Part shown: positions 1-8,024 of the stretch, piece by piece
Layout: every line of letters begins with the position of its first letter
Numbering within the stretch: the stretch's first letter is position 1
Origin: Bradyrhizobium sp. dw_78
GTDB taxonomy: Bacteria > Pseudomonadota > Alphaproteobacteria > Rhizobiales > Xanthobacteraceae
Assembly: GCF_018449525.1 (NCBI RefSeq)
Contig: NZ_JAAVUS010000007.1
Span: 62,001-126,000 of the forward strand
Length of the DNA stretch: 64,000 nucleotides
Reading direction: 5' to 3'
Notes under the pieces: generated by a model
The model's database searches: none
What the model saw: only the letters and a program-made list of their open reading frames with translations
Told to the model about the DNA's origin: nothing
Made by a program: the position numbers and the translations under genes

Positions 1-1
1 G

Positions 2-370
2 CCGGTCAAGGGCAGTTCACTGACGCTGACGCTTGCCGCACTTATCTATTCGATAGCGACCACCGGCCTTGGGCTGCTGGTCTCCGCGTTTACCACCACG
101 CAGGTCGCCGCGCTGTTTGGTACCGCCATCCTGACTATCCTGCCCGGGCTGCAATTCTCCGGGTTGATCATGCCGGTCTCTTCGCTCTCAGGCATTGCGG
201 CGACGATCGGCTATGGCTTCCCAACGACCTATTTCCTCAGAATCAGCGTGGGCACCTTCACCAAGGGGCTGGGCTTCGCCGATCTCACCGGCAATCTACT
301 GAAGCTCGCTGCATTCGTTCCCGTGCTGACCGTGGTCAGCCTGCTCCTCCTGCCAAAACAGGATCGCTGA
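2..370 (+). CDS. ABC-2 type permease C-terminus, RbbA-like (partial)
   Basis: The reading frame is open from the first bases of the window, so only the last 122 residues of the protein are present. They form several hydrophobic segments typical of ABC-2 membrane domains and end in a short basic tail. The stretch around YGFPTTYFLRISVGTFTKGL resembles the end of RbbA/YhiH, in which ATPase and permease domains are fused. The stop is 3 bases before the next gene, a YhhJ-like permease, and the rbbA-yhhJ pairing is the usual order for this exporter. The pair is inferred to export a hydrophobic or toxic compound together with an HlyD-type adaptor encoded upstream. The ATPase part lies outside the window, so the RbbA assignment is likely but not proven. 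Confidence 0.72.
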   Translation, partial: PVKGSSLTLTLAALIYSIATTGLGLLVSAFTTTQVAALFGTAILTILPGLQFSGLIMPVSSLSGIAATIGYGFPTTYFLRISVGTFTKGLGFADLTGNLLKLAAFVPVLTVVSLLLLPKQDR

Positions 371-373
371 ATC

Positions 374-1501
374 ATGCACCGGGTTTCGAATATCTGGTAC
401 CTTGGAATCAAGGAGTTGCGCAGCCTGGGCCATGACGCCGTGTTGCTCGGGCTGGTCGTCTTTGCTTTTTCTTACGCGATCTACAGCCTGGCGACCGGCA
501 TTTCGTTCGAGCTGCGCAACGCGTCGGTCGCCATCGTCGATGAGGACCACTCGCGCCTATCGAATGATATCGTCGCCGCGCTGCTGTCACCCCAGTTCAA
601 GACGCCGGAACAGATCGCCTTCAACGATATCGACCGGCGTCTGGACAGCGGTCGCGACACCTTCATCCTCAACATCCCGCCCAAGTTTCAGGCCGACGTC
701 TCGGCAGGCCGCTCGCCCACGGTCCAGGTCAATGCCGACGCCACGGCGATACTGCAGGCCGGTATCGGCGCTGGCTATATCGAGCAGATCGTAACTGACG
801 AAGTCAACAAATTCTACTATGGAACGGACACCCAGCCTGACCCGCCGGTGGCGCTCCGCCTGCACATCACGTTTAACGAGAACCTGGAATCTTCATGGTT
901 CATGGGCGTCGCCTGGCTGATCAACATCGTAACCATGCTCGCCATTGTTCTGTCGGGCGCGGCTGTGATCCGCGAACGAGAACACGGCACACTCGATCAC
1001 CTGCTGGTCATGCCGCTATCGCCCTTCGAAATCGCCATGGCGAAGGTCTGGGCCAACGGGCTCGTGATCATGATCGCCGCCGGGCTCTCGCTCATGATCA
1101 TCGTGCGCGGCGTGCTGGGATTGCCGGCCGCCGGGTCGTTGATGCTGTTCCAGATGAGCGTGATGCTCTACCTCTTCTTCGCCACGGCGATGGGCATCCT
1201 TCTCGGCACGGTCGCGCGCTCCATGCCGCAATTCGGATTGCTTTTCATCCTTGTCGTGCTGCCGATGGTCCTTCTATCCGGCGGATATACGCCGCTCGAA
1301 AGCATGCCGCGGTTGCTGCAGATCGTCATGCAGGCGGTGCCGTCGACACATTTCGTCAAGATCGCTCAGGCGATTCTGTTCCGAGGTGCTGGACTGGACA
1401 TCATCTGGCCGAACCTAGCGGTGATTGTGGGGGTCGGCGGCCTGCTTTTCGTCCTGGCGCTATCGCGCTTCCGGGCTTCTATCTCTCAGGCCGCCGGATA
1501 A
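374..1501 (+). CDS. yhhJ: ABC transporter permease, YhhJ-like
   Basis: The 375-residue protein has one N-terminal membrane helix (about residues 22-40), a long extracytoplasmic loop of about 150 residues, and five or six closely packed C-terminal helices. This is the ABC-2 permease layout. The segment VIREREHGTLDHLLVMPLSP is the cytoplasmic coupling motif shared by ABC-2 permeases (general form REREhGTleqLL.tPl). The gene starts 3 bases after the upstream permease stop, so the two are co-transcribed and probably form a hetero-dimeric membrane part of one inner-membrane exporter. Length matches YhhJ. The transported compound cannot be read from sequence. Confidence 0.85.
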   Translation: MHRVSNIWYLGIKELRSLGHDAVLLGLVVFAFSYAIYSLATGISFELRNASVAIVDEDHSRLSNDIVAALLSPQFKTPEQIAFNDIDRRLDSGRDTFILNIPPKFQADVSAGRSPTVQVNADATAILQAGIGAGYIEQIVTDEVNKFYYGTDTQPDPPVALRLHITFNENLESSWFMGVAWLINIVTMLAIVLSGAAVIREREHGTLDHLLVMPLSPFEIAMAKVWANGLVIMIAAGLSLMIIVRGVLGLPAAGSLMLFQMSVMLYLFFATAMGILLGTVARSMPQFGLLFILVVLPMVLLSGGYTPLESMPRLLQIVMQAVPSTHFVKIAQAILFRGAGLDIIWPNLAVIVGVGGLLFVLALSRFRASISQAAG

Positions 1502-1519
1502 ACAATGCATTTCCCGGTT

Positions 1520-1640
1520 CGCCTACGGAAATTCCGTATCGTGCTTTGAATATTTTGCAGAATGAGCCCACCCTGACGGGCAATTTCACCCATCGACAGA
1601 TGGAACTTGCCGGTGAAACCTGCCGGCGTCAGCCAGAGCG
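1520..1640 (-). pseudogene. decayed 3' end of an AraC-family regulator gene
   Basis: Read on the minus strand, this stretch encodes GKFHLSMGEIA-Q-G and then, one frame over, KIFKARYGISVGE. These match GKFHFSIGEIAYQAG and NIFKTRYGISAGEW at the C-terminus of the intact AraC-family protein encoded at 16034-16987, and the nucleotide sequences also align. The fragment has an internal frameshift and only the second helix-turn-helix and tail survive. It is a remnant of a second copy of, or close relative of, that regulator. No N-terminal part is present in the window. Confidence 0.7.
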
Positions 1641-1681
1641 GGATGACTTTCTTCGAATCGTCATTCCCGCTCTGGCTTTTT
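1631..1681 (+). terminator. rho-independent terminator-like hairpin
   Basis: AGCCAGAGCGGGATGAC pairs with GTCATTCCCGCTCTGGCT through a long GC-rich stem with a one-base bulge and a 12-base loop, followed by CTTTTT. It would end transcripts coming from the ABC exporter genes on the plus strand. The same hairpin style is common in Bradyrhizobium intergenic repeats, so it may be part of a repeat unit that acts as a terminator. Confidence 0.7.
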
Positions 1682-1685
1682 GACT

Positions 1686-1783
1686 GAGCATGATCTTCCT
1701 GCACGAACGCCTTCCGCGTTTGTCGCGAGGGGAAACCAGTACCCCCTTGCGCTGACACGGCCCTCCGGGTCCGGATCATGCTC
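1686..1783. repeat. Bradyrhizobium-type intergenic palindromic repeat, copy 1
   Basis: The element is bounded by a perfect 10-bp terminal inverted repeat, GAGCATGATC and GATCATGCTC. Its inside (CTTCCGCGTTTGTCGCGAGG) is also found in inverted sense at 42953-43030. I recognise this as one of the short repeats scattered through Bradyrhizobium genomes. It lies between two convergent genes, and its 3' end is close to the stop codon of the tannase-family gene. Confidence 0.75.
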
Positions 1784-1807
1784 CGGTTCGCTCAGCGGCA
1801 TTGCCCC

Positions 1808-3613
1808 TTACTGACAGGTAAAGCTCGCTGCGGCATCAACGTCACCCGAGCCCGAGTAATGTGCCAGCTTCGGATAGGGACAAAGCGGACGGCTTCGCGC
1901 GACGGCGTTGAAGTAGGACGGCGTCGACGCAGTCGCCGGGACACTGTCCGGAGCAACCCCGTTCTCCACCCAATTGACGAGAGGCGAAAGCATATCGAAT
2001 CGGTCGGTGGCCGGCCCGCCTCTGCAATGATTCATTCCCGGTACAAGGAACAGGCGACTGAAATCAGCCGTGCTGCTGCCGTTTACGGCCGTCAACGCCG
2101 TGTACCAGGATATTGTATCGTTGGCAGAAAACGCGGCGTCCGAGAGTCCATGAAAGAGAATCAACTTTCCGCCGTTGGCTTTAAACTGGCTCAAATCGGT
2201 GGACACGGTCTGATCCCATTGCATCGACGATTGTGGATAGGCATCAGCCGTCGCGAATATCTTTGGAGCATCGACATCAAAATTGAATTGCAGAATCCGG
2301 GTGCCAATTGCGCTGTTCCCGGGGGAAGCCGCAAAAAACTGCGGCGGCGTCGAGTACACCGCCAACCACCTTCCCTGTGAGGCGCCCGTATATCGCTGTG
2401 CATCACTTTGGGCTGCAGCATAGCTTCCGAGCCACCACATCCGCCATCCCTGGTTGTAGGTGCCATTGGATATGCCGCTGATTCCAGCATCCCAGGGCCA
2501 CGATGTATAAAGCGCTAAACCGCTGGAATTAACTGGGGCTGCGAAAGCACGCTTAAGCGCACCGATCTGCCCAGCCGTGAGACATGAATCCGTCTTGGCG
2601 CCGCTGCAAAGCAAAGGCTGCGAAGTGACAGGATTTACCGCCGTCGCTGGGTCAAAGCTTGCCTGACACGCGGCGCTATTGTTGATCAATCCATCGGTCA
2701 AGCCGTCGAGTGCGTCACATTTTCCCAGGATCGCATTCCTCACCAGCATCAAATCGGGGTCGCTGAACGATTTCCCGATAGCGGGGAGACCATTTGCATC
2801 TGCAGCCGGGGCGACTGCCGCAAATGCCTGGCTCGTCCAGGCGCCGTCGATGCCCAATTTCGGTAGCTGCATGCCCGGATCGCCCGCGACGATACCGTCA
2901 TAATACGTCGGAAAGCGCTGCGACATCATCATCGCTTCGCGGCCACCTTCAGAGCATCCCATGAAATAGGACTTGGCCGGCGGTTTACCGTAGTACATTG
3001 CAACCGCGGCCTTGCCAAACTGTGTGACCAGATCATAGGAATTATATCCGAAATCCAGACGCGCCTGATGATCTGCCCCAAACGCCTCGCCGCCCTGTGC
3101 GTTCGGGTCACTGTCGATAGAATTGTCGTGGCCGCTATCGGTACTGATAACCGCAAACGAATGTGCAAGGGCGTTATCGGAGGGGAAGTTCAGAAGCGAG
3201 CCAAGGGCATCAGATAATATTCCATTCGAACTGCCTCCGCCTTCCATAAAGAACCTGCCATTCCAATTGGTAGGCATGCGCAAGTGGAATTTAATGGAGT
3301 AAGGCTTTCCATCCGTACCCACGCGTTTGTTCATAAACCCGATGACTTCGCAGTGCTCAGGCACGGCAGGAGCCGCGGCACTCGCAGGCGAAGCGGCGTT
3401 GAACGTTGCAGCAGTCAATACAGTGGTGGGATTTGGCCACACCTCGGATGCAGCCGATGCCAGTTTCTGACAGGCCTGACCATTCGCTGTCTGTGTGGAC
3501 GGCGCGGGAGCCGGCGGCGACGCCGAAGCATCGCTACCGCTGTAAGCGGTAAGGCTCCCAATAGCAGCAACCGCAACCACGGTTTTGCGAAAAGAATATC
3601 GTCCTGCGCTCAT
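1808..3613 (-). CDS. tannase/feruloyl esterase family protein, exported
   Basis: The 601-residue protein begins with a signal-like segment (basic SFRK, hydrophobic residues about 11-24, then a small-residue and Pro/Ala-rich linker). It carries the tannase-family nucleophile motif MGCSEGGREA with Ser221 next to Cys220. The matching late motif is PGMNHC, His near residue 529 next to Cys, preceded by an Asp in FHGLSDAAFS. Paired CS and HC motifs are the signature of this family, in which a disulfide links the catalytic Ser and His neighbours. It should hydrolyse an ester of a phenolic acid such as a gallate or ferulate in the periplasm or outside the cell. AGGA lies about 9 bases before the ATG. 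A possible operator palindrome sits about 280 bp upstream. No other tannin or ferulate genes are adjacent, so the true substrate is unknown. Confidence 0.85.
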   Translation of the reverse strand: MSAGRYSFRKTVVAVAAIGSLTAYSGSDASASPPAPAPSTQTANGQACQKLASAASEVWPNPTTVLTAATFNAASPASAAAPAVPEHCEVIGFMNKRVGTDGKPYSIKFHLRMPTNWNGRFFMEGGGSSNGILSDALGSLLNFPSDNALAHSFAVISTDSGHDNSIDSDPNAQGGEAFGADHQARLDFGYNSYDLVTQFGKAAVAMYYGKPPAKSYFMGCSEGGREAMMMSQRFPTYYDGIVAGDPGMQLPKLGIDGAWTSQAFAAVAPAADANGLPAIGKSFSDPDLMLVRNAILGKCDALDGLTDGLINNSAACQASFDPATAVNPVTSQPLLCSGAKTDSCLTAGQIGALKRAFAAPVNSSGLALYTSWPWDAGISGISNGTYNQGWRMWWLGSYAAAQSDAQRYTGASQGRWLAVYSTPPQFFAASPGNSAIGTRILQFNFDVDAPKIFATADAYPQSSMQWDQTVSTDLSQFKANGGKLILFHGLSDAAFSANDTISWYTALTAVNGSSTADFSRLFLVPGMNHCRGGPATDRFDMLSPLVNWVENGVAPDSVPATASTPSYFNAVARSRPLCPYPKLAHYSGSGDVDAAASFTCQ

Positions 3614-3896
3614 ACGGTTTCCTGTTCGGTTGATATTGAATTAAGCCGCAACACTCATTGACAATTGCCTTCACACCGAAGCGACAGCCTCCATCGGAGG
3701 CCATCTTCCGTTTGGGTCGATATTGTTGGAAAACTTCGGCTTGTGAGCAATCAGAGGCGCGGGTTCACTGAGGAGGCTTGTCGAGCGAGGACACCGTAAT
3801 GGCTTCCCTTTCCCGAACCAGATCGACTTAAAGACCGCGGTTCATTTTCTGTGACGAGGCGTCCAGAAACGCTAATTCGACAACGAGATTATTTTG

Positions 3897-3914
3897 GTTG
3901 ACTAAATAGTCAAC
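3897..3914. promoter_or_regulatory. candidate operator, perfect palindrome
   Basis: GTTGACTA-AA-TAGTCAAC is a perfect inverted repeat with 8-bp arms and a 2-bp spacer, standing in AT-rich DNA about 280 bp upstream of the tannase-family start. Its size and symmetry suit a homodimeric winged-helix repressor such as MarR. No such regulator gene is in the window, so the assignment is inference. Confidence 0.5.
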
Positions 3915-4018
3915 ATAATTCTGTGGCCGGACCGTCACGCCGGGAGCGCTGGTTCAATTTTCCGACTGCCCTAACGAGGGGCGAACATCAGAATCGGACT
4001 ACTAACCCCTATTGCTGT

Positions 4019-4079
4019 CCTTGCGACAGTCTTGTCGGAGCTACGACATCGCTGCGTTAGATCAGACATAGCGCTATCG
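4019..4079. promoter_or_regulatory. TGTCGG/CGACA motif cluster, copy A
   Basis: TTGTCGGAG-N3-CGACATCG forms an inverted repeat and is followed by ATC-GACATAGCG. The same block, with the same spacing, is found at 47123-47185. Two such copies 43 kb apart suggest operator sites for one regulator or the ends of a common mobile sequence. Confidence 0.5.
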
Positions 4080-4399
4080 TTGCAAGCTCGCGACTTCTGG
4101 TCGCCCGATGCCTCCCGTTCAACGTGCGGGCGCACCAGCGCAATCCTTCGCAGCAAAACGGCAGGCAAGCCAAGCGCTGGTCGAAACGGACGGGCTTCCT
4201 GATGCCGATCCGGGATCGTCCCACCGATTCCCGCGCTCGCATCGGCCCGGCCGCCACAGGGATACGGCTGCCAATAGCTGGCATTGGTTTTGCTGCTCAA
4301 GTGCTGAGCCGGTTAGAGCCTGCTCCCGCACTTCGCTCCGTCGGAGTTGCGTCACGGTTTGCGTGAAAGCCGACAAAAAGTCGAACAGCAGAGTAAGTC

Positions 4400-5152
4400 A
4401 TGACCGACATGGCGGAACTGAAAAAACGAAAAATGCCGCTCAATCTGGCGATTGTGCATACGGACCCCGACATGTTCATCGCCAATTTGATGAGCTGGCT
4501 GGAAATCACCGCCTTCATTACCGCGCAGCGGGCCGGCGAAGCCGAGGTCCCCCCGGACGGGGAGACACCAAAACTCTCGCCGGAGCAGTTGCGAAAAGCC
4601 GGCGTTCATGAGGTCGGAAACGACGCGATCTTTGCCTTTTGCATGACAGCCGCGATGAAGGCGGACAAGGCCGCGGTGGACAAGGTGGAAGCCTCCCTGG
4701 TGGAGAGCATGGGCAAGGAATTCCCCGGCTCGTTCGGGCTGTGGCATTTCCGCTCCCAGATCGACGCGCCGATCACGCTGGAAGACTTCGTTGGACAGGC
4801 CGGCAAGAAAATGTTGCTGGGCGACATTCCACCGCCGCCGCTACGCTCAAAGGAAAACTGGAACACCGGGCTGCGCTTCTTCGAGAAGGCGCGCAAATCC
4901 AATTTCATCCACGAGGTCATGTATCCGTTGGCGAACTGGACCCGAGCGCGCTGGACCGAGACCCTGGAGAAAGGCGTCGCGTTCCTCCAGCACATTGAAG
5001 ACAATGTTCCGGTCCTGCGCGCGGTTCTGGACGAGCCCCGCAATGACCAGCCCTTCATCGCGAACGCGCTGCTTAGCCTGGCTCCCGCGGTGGATATGGA
5101 GCTGACCGAGGAATATCAGGGATTCCTGCGATCCCTGGCGCGCCGGAATTAA
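4400..5152 (+). CDS. hypothetical protein, unrecognised
   Basis: The 250-residue protein has no signal peptide or membrane segment. It is predominantly helical, with an alternating charged and hydrophobic pattern, and has a Pro-rich turn near the middle (GDIPPPPLRSKENW). I recognise no domain or catalytic motif. Its composition is that of a normal soluble protein, and all other frames across it look like shadows, so I believe it is a real gene. A start at codon 4 (MAELKKRK) is also possible. It lies downstream of the operator-rich gap and upstream of a truncated ygfZ, and neither neighbour suggests a role. Confidence 0.6.
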   Translation: MTDMAELKKRKMPLNLAIVHTDPDMFIANLMSWLEITAFITAQRAGEAEVPPDGETPKLSPEQLRKAGVHEVGNDAIFAFCMTAAMKADKAAVDKVEASLVESMGKEFPGSFGLWHFRSQIDAPITLEDFVGQAGKKMLLGDIPPPPLRSKENWNTGLRFFEKARKSNFIHEVMYPLANWTRARWTETLEKGVAFLQHIEDNVPVLRAVLDEPRNDQPFIANALLSLAPAVDMELTEEYQGFLRSLARRN

Positions 5153-5294
5153 CGTCAACCCACGGGTTCGTTGGTCAACCTCGCCGACGCCCGCCCGGTT
5201 CGACAGGAATCGAGGACGAGATGATCGAGCCGACCGCTGCCGAAGCGCCGATACGAATACGGCCGGCGATGACGAGGCGACCACGACCGAATCC

Positions 5295-5627
5295 TTGAAG
5301 GCTGCCATATTGCCTGATCGTAGCGTCGTCGCCATCGGCGGGCCCGACCGCGTCAAGTTTCTGCAGGGGGTGATGACCAACGATATTCGGCAGCTCGCCG
5401 CGGACCGAACGCTGTATGCGGGCTTGCTCACAGGCCGGGGCAAGTTGCTCTACGACGTCTTCCTGATTCAGGATGGAGAGCGCATCCTGATCGACATCGC
5501 CGCCAATGCCGCCGCGGATTTCATCAAGCGCCTGACGGCTTTCAGGATACGCGAGGCGGTGGAGATTGCCGAGACGGCGACGAGGATTCCGGTTCGCGTG
5601 AGAAAACGCGTCAAAACAAAGGAGTAG
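5295..5627 (+). pseudogene. ygfZ: truncated ygfZ (folate-binding GcvT-like), fused to a repeat
   Basis: The first 95 or so residues (KAAILPDRSVVAIGG, FLQGVMTNDI, LLTGRGKLLYDVFLI) match the N-terminus of YgfZ, a tetrahydrofolate-binding protein that supports iron-sulfur enzymes. YgfZ is normally about 290 residues and has a C-terminal KGCYxGQE motif, which is missing here. The frame leaves YgfZ similarity around position 5585 and then reads through a Bradyrhizobium repeat to a stop at 5627. I conclude that the 3' two thirds are lost and that the repeat sits at the break. A functional ygfZ is presumably elsewhere in the genome. Confidence 0.75.
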
Positions 5628-5660
5628 AGCCCGGTTTTGATTGCATCAGAACCGATAAGT
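5588..5660. repeat. Bradyrhizobium-type repeat (AAACGCGTCAAAACA family), copy 1
   Basis: GATTCCGGTTCGCGTGAGAA, then AAACGCGTCAAAACA, then GGTTTTGATTGCATCAGAACCGATAAG is shared with 31107-31212 and, reversed, with 62091-62190. The second half contains the inverted repeat GGTT(T/C)TGAT and ATCAGAACC. This copy overlaps the end of the truncated ygfZ frame. Confidence 0.75.
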
Positions 5661-5876
5661 TTCCAGGCCACGGCAGTTCGGAATGTTGGAATTGCAACGC
5701 TCCCAGTGTCGGATTCCGCCCATTTCCGATGGGCGGCCGCAAAACTCTGAGCGACGCCGTGGCGAAGACAAGATGGCGTCGGTCGAACCACTGCTCACGC
5801 AGAGCCAATGCCTGGTCGAATTGTAGGCTGCGTTGAATTGAACGCTGTCTGAAGCTGAAAACTGTCAGGATTGAAA

Positions 5877-6386
5877 ATGGACCTGCACCCGCAGGCGACC
5901 ACCATCCGTGCCGTCCCGGCCATATGGCTCGATTGCGGTTTCCGGCTGCTGGTGCTGCGGCAATTCCATGTCGAGAGCGCGCCGCCGGCCTTCGCCTGGA
6001 TCGAACAGCGATTGTTGCGCGCGCCGCAGCGCCTCGGCCGCCACGGACTTTCCTTTGCAAATACGTTCCTGCCCGAGGTCATGGCCTGGCTCGGTGACGG
6101 CCTGGGACGCCCATCGCTTCACGACAGGACCGGACGCACCCATCGCAATCCGCGATGGCCGGTCTTGAAATGGCACGGCGAAGACCGAGCATGGCCGGAC
6201 GGGACGCACACAACGGAATGGTTCGTCGACGTCAGCTTTCAAGACGAAAATTCGTGGAGCGCATTTCGGCAGCGCTGGTACGAGCAGTTGACCTCGCGCC
6301 GCCCGGACGAAGGAAAGCACACCTCTCCAAAGGCCGCTCCGAAATCCCAAACCAACGGCCAGCGTAAAGTACACAACACGCCATGA
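5877..6386 (+). CDS. hypothetical protein
   Basis: The 169-residue product starts at the ATG at 5877, where AGGA stands 6 bases upstream. The first two thirds are rich in Trp and aromatic residues (WLDCGFRLLVLRQFHV, WLGDGLGRPSLHDRTGRTHR, WYEQLTSRRP). The tail is basic and low in complexity, which may be intrinsically disordered. No signal peptide, membrane segment or known motif is visible. A nearly equal open frame exists on the opposite strand, so the evidence for coding is moderate and rests on the ribosome binding site and amino-acid composition. Confidence 0.4.
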   Translation: MDLHPQATTIRAVPAIWLDCGFRLLVLRQFHVESAPPAFAWIEQRLLRAPQRLGRHGLSFANTFLPEVMAWLGDGLGRPSLHDRTGRTHRNPRWPVLKWHGEDRAWPDGTHTTEWFVDVSFQDENSWSAFRQRWYEQLTSRRPDEGKHTSPKAAPKSQTNGQRKVHNTP

Positions 6387-6585
6387 GACGATTTGGATCG
6401 GTGGAGTTTCGGTGCCGCTTTCGATACGAAGACCATCATTTGACGATAGGCAGTCTGGGTTGCGGCAGGGCTATTATATTGTTTGTCGGACCGGCGACCA
6501 TTCAGGCATGCACGAGCCGCGAACCGTTAGAATCTCGTCATTGCATTTGCCGGACTCAGGTCGGGGCGTTCGGCGACTTGGGAGT

Positions 6586-7863
6586 TCAGCGGTATTTATG
6601 CAGGTAGTCAAACGCGGTTGAGACGAGGAGAGCGGTAAGGATAGGCAGCTCCGACATATCAAGCTTTTCGTCAGGCGCCCCCAAATTATAAGGTGTCAAG
6701 CCGCAAACAATCGTAGGCATTCCCGCGCGTCGCCACAAGCGCGCATCCGAAGCGCCGACCCTCATATTAACGACAACCTCGGCATCCAGCACATCCTGCG
6801 CCGCGGCGCGAGCCGACAGTACGATTGGATCGTCCGCATTGGTCCACGTTGCTTCATATCGGCGCGTTATATCAGCCGAAACGGAGGGGAATGCCAGAAG
6901 GTGCGCATTGATGCGCTTCTCGACCTCAGCCACGGAAACCCCAACAGGAATACGAATGTCCAGATCCGCCCACGCGGTCCCCGGTACGAGATTTGGTGAA
7001 ACTCCACCACCGATGCGGCCAATATTGACCGTCACCCGGCTCATGGTTTCTTTCTCTCCTGCGCCACCTAAAGGCTCCGATATATGCGCCGCTTCGTCCA
7101 TAACCCGTACAGCAGGGTGGGCGGGATCTATACGAAGAGCTTCGAGCGCCTTCAATTCGGCCAGCGCGGATATCAGCGTATCAACCGCGTTGACGCCGCG
7201 ATGTGTGTGAGCGCCGTGGGAGGCTTTGCCGGCGACTTCCAGGCGAAGCCAAATCATTCCTTTCTCACCTATGCGGAGGACGTTTGGTGAACCTACATCC
7301 GGCACAATAACCGCATCACCGCGACATTCGGGAATGCTGTCAATTACTGCTTGCGTCCCCAACTCCCCCATGGACTCTTCATCGCCGGCAAGCACCAGCA
7401 CGATCTCTCCGGGAAAAGGCATTGCTTGCTCTGCAAGAAGTCTCATGGCCATGATCGAAGCAGCAATGCCGCCTTTCATGTCACAGGAGCCGCGGCCATA
7501 TAAAAACCCATCATGGGTCTCGGCGAGATAGGGAGGCCTCGTCCACTGCCTCTCATCTCCCACCGGATAGGTGTCGAGATGGCCGGAGAAGATGAGGCGG
7601 CGTCCCGGCTGTCCGCCAGCGAGGCGCGCGACCAGATTAGCCACAGGGTGAGCCGCCATATGGAGCGAGACTATCTCGATACCAGGTATGGTCTGAAGCA
7701 GACGCAAGGCGGCGTCACGGACCGCTCGCGTATCGCTTGGCGGCGTCTCACTCCGCTCGCGAACAAGTGTCGCTGTCATCGATACCACGGTCTCGCCCGA
7801 GGCAAGCGCGCTCTCACGTAAAGCCTGGCGGCGCGACGCGAACACATCGTTTCTTGATTTCAT
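6586..7863 (-). CDS. M20-family metallopeptidase/deacylase
   Basis: The 425-residue protein is an ArgE/DapE/CPG2-type zinc amidohydrolase. Visible motifs are FSGHLDTYPVGD (metal His and Asp), YGRGSCDMKGG (bridging Asp) and LAGDEES (catalytic Glu pair). The middle part holds the small dimerisation domain (KASHGAHTHRGVNAVD). The usual GEP motif reads VPDVGSP, and the final metal His found in many relatives is not obvious in YNLGAPDEKLD, so the metal site may be a variant. It is the last gene of a minus-strand unit behind an amino-acid type ABC importer and probably removes an acyl group from the imported compound in the cytoplasm. The 161-bp gap to the permease gene weakens the operon claim slightly. 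Confidence 0.82.
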   Translation of the reverse strand: MKSRNDVFASRRQALRESALASGETVVSMTATLVRERSETPPSDTRAVRDAALRLLQTIPGIEIVSLHMAAHPVANLVARLAGGQPGRRLIFSGHLDTYPVGDERQWTRPPYLAETHDGFLYGRGSCDMKGGIAASIMAMRLLAEQAMPFPGEIVLVLAGDEESMGELGTQAVIDSIPECRGDAVIVPDVGSPNVLRIGEKGMIWLRLEVAGKASHGAHTHRGVNAVDTLISALAELKALEALRIDPAHPAVRVMDEAAHISEPLGGAGEKETMSRVTVNIGRIGGGVSPNLVPGTAWADLDIRIPVGVSVAEVEKRINAHLLAFPSVSADITRRYEATWTNADDPIVLSARAAAQDVLDAEVVVNMRVGASDARLWRRAGMPTIVCGLTPYNLGAPDEKLDMSELPILTALLVSTAFDYLHKYR

Positions 7864-8024
7864 TATTTGGAGCCTTTGCGCCTTAGTTCTTCAAGGGCCT
7901 TTGCAGGAACTTCCGAGAGCCCCTCCACACGAATGTCGTCCCTATGGGCGAGCACGATCATCGCCCGATTACACTTCCCGCTGGGTCCAGCGCCGGATAA
8001 GCGAGCGGAGATTTTTCATCGTCC

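Larger units (their letters stand above)
3614..4399. other. 786-bp gap between divergent genes
   Basis: I see no credible gene here. Short open frames on both strands overlap each other and lack protein-like composition. The gap holds a perfect 18-bp palindrome at 3897-3914 and a motif cluster at 4019-4079 that recurs at 47 kb. It must also contain the promoters of the tannase-family gene on the minus strand and the unknown gene at 4400 on the plus strand. Confidence 0.6.

Noticed and set aside
1631..1783. CRISPR array or insertion sequence
   Set aside because: The repeats are single palindromic units, differ in sequence from one another, have no spacers and encode no transposase.
4108..4611. 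Open frames between the tannase gene and 4400 as a TetR-like regulator
   Set aside because: I looked for a helix-turn-helix next to the TGTCGG block, but the frames on both strands show only Arg/Ser/Pro-rich shadow sequence.
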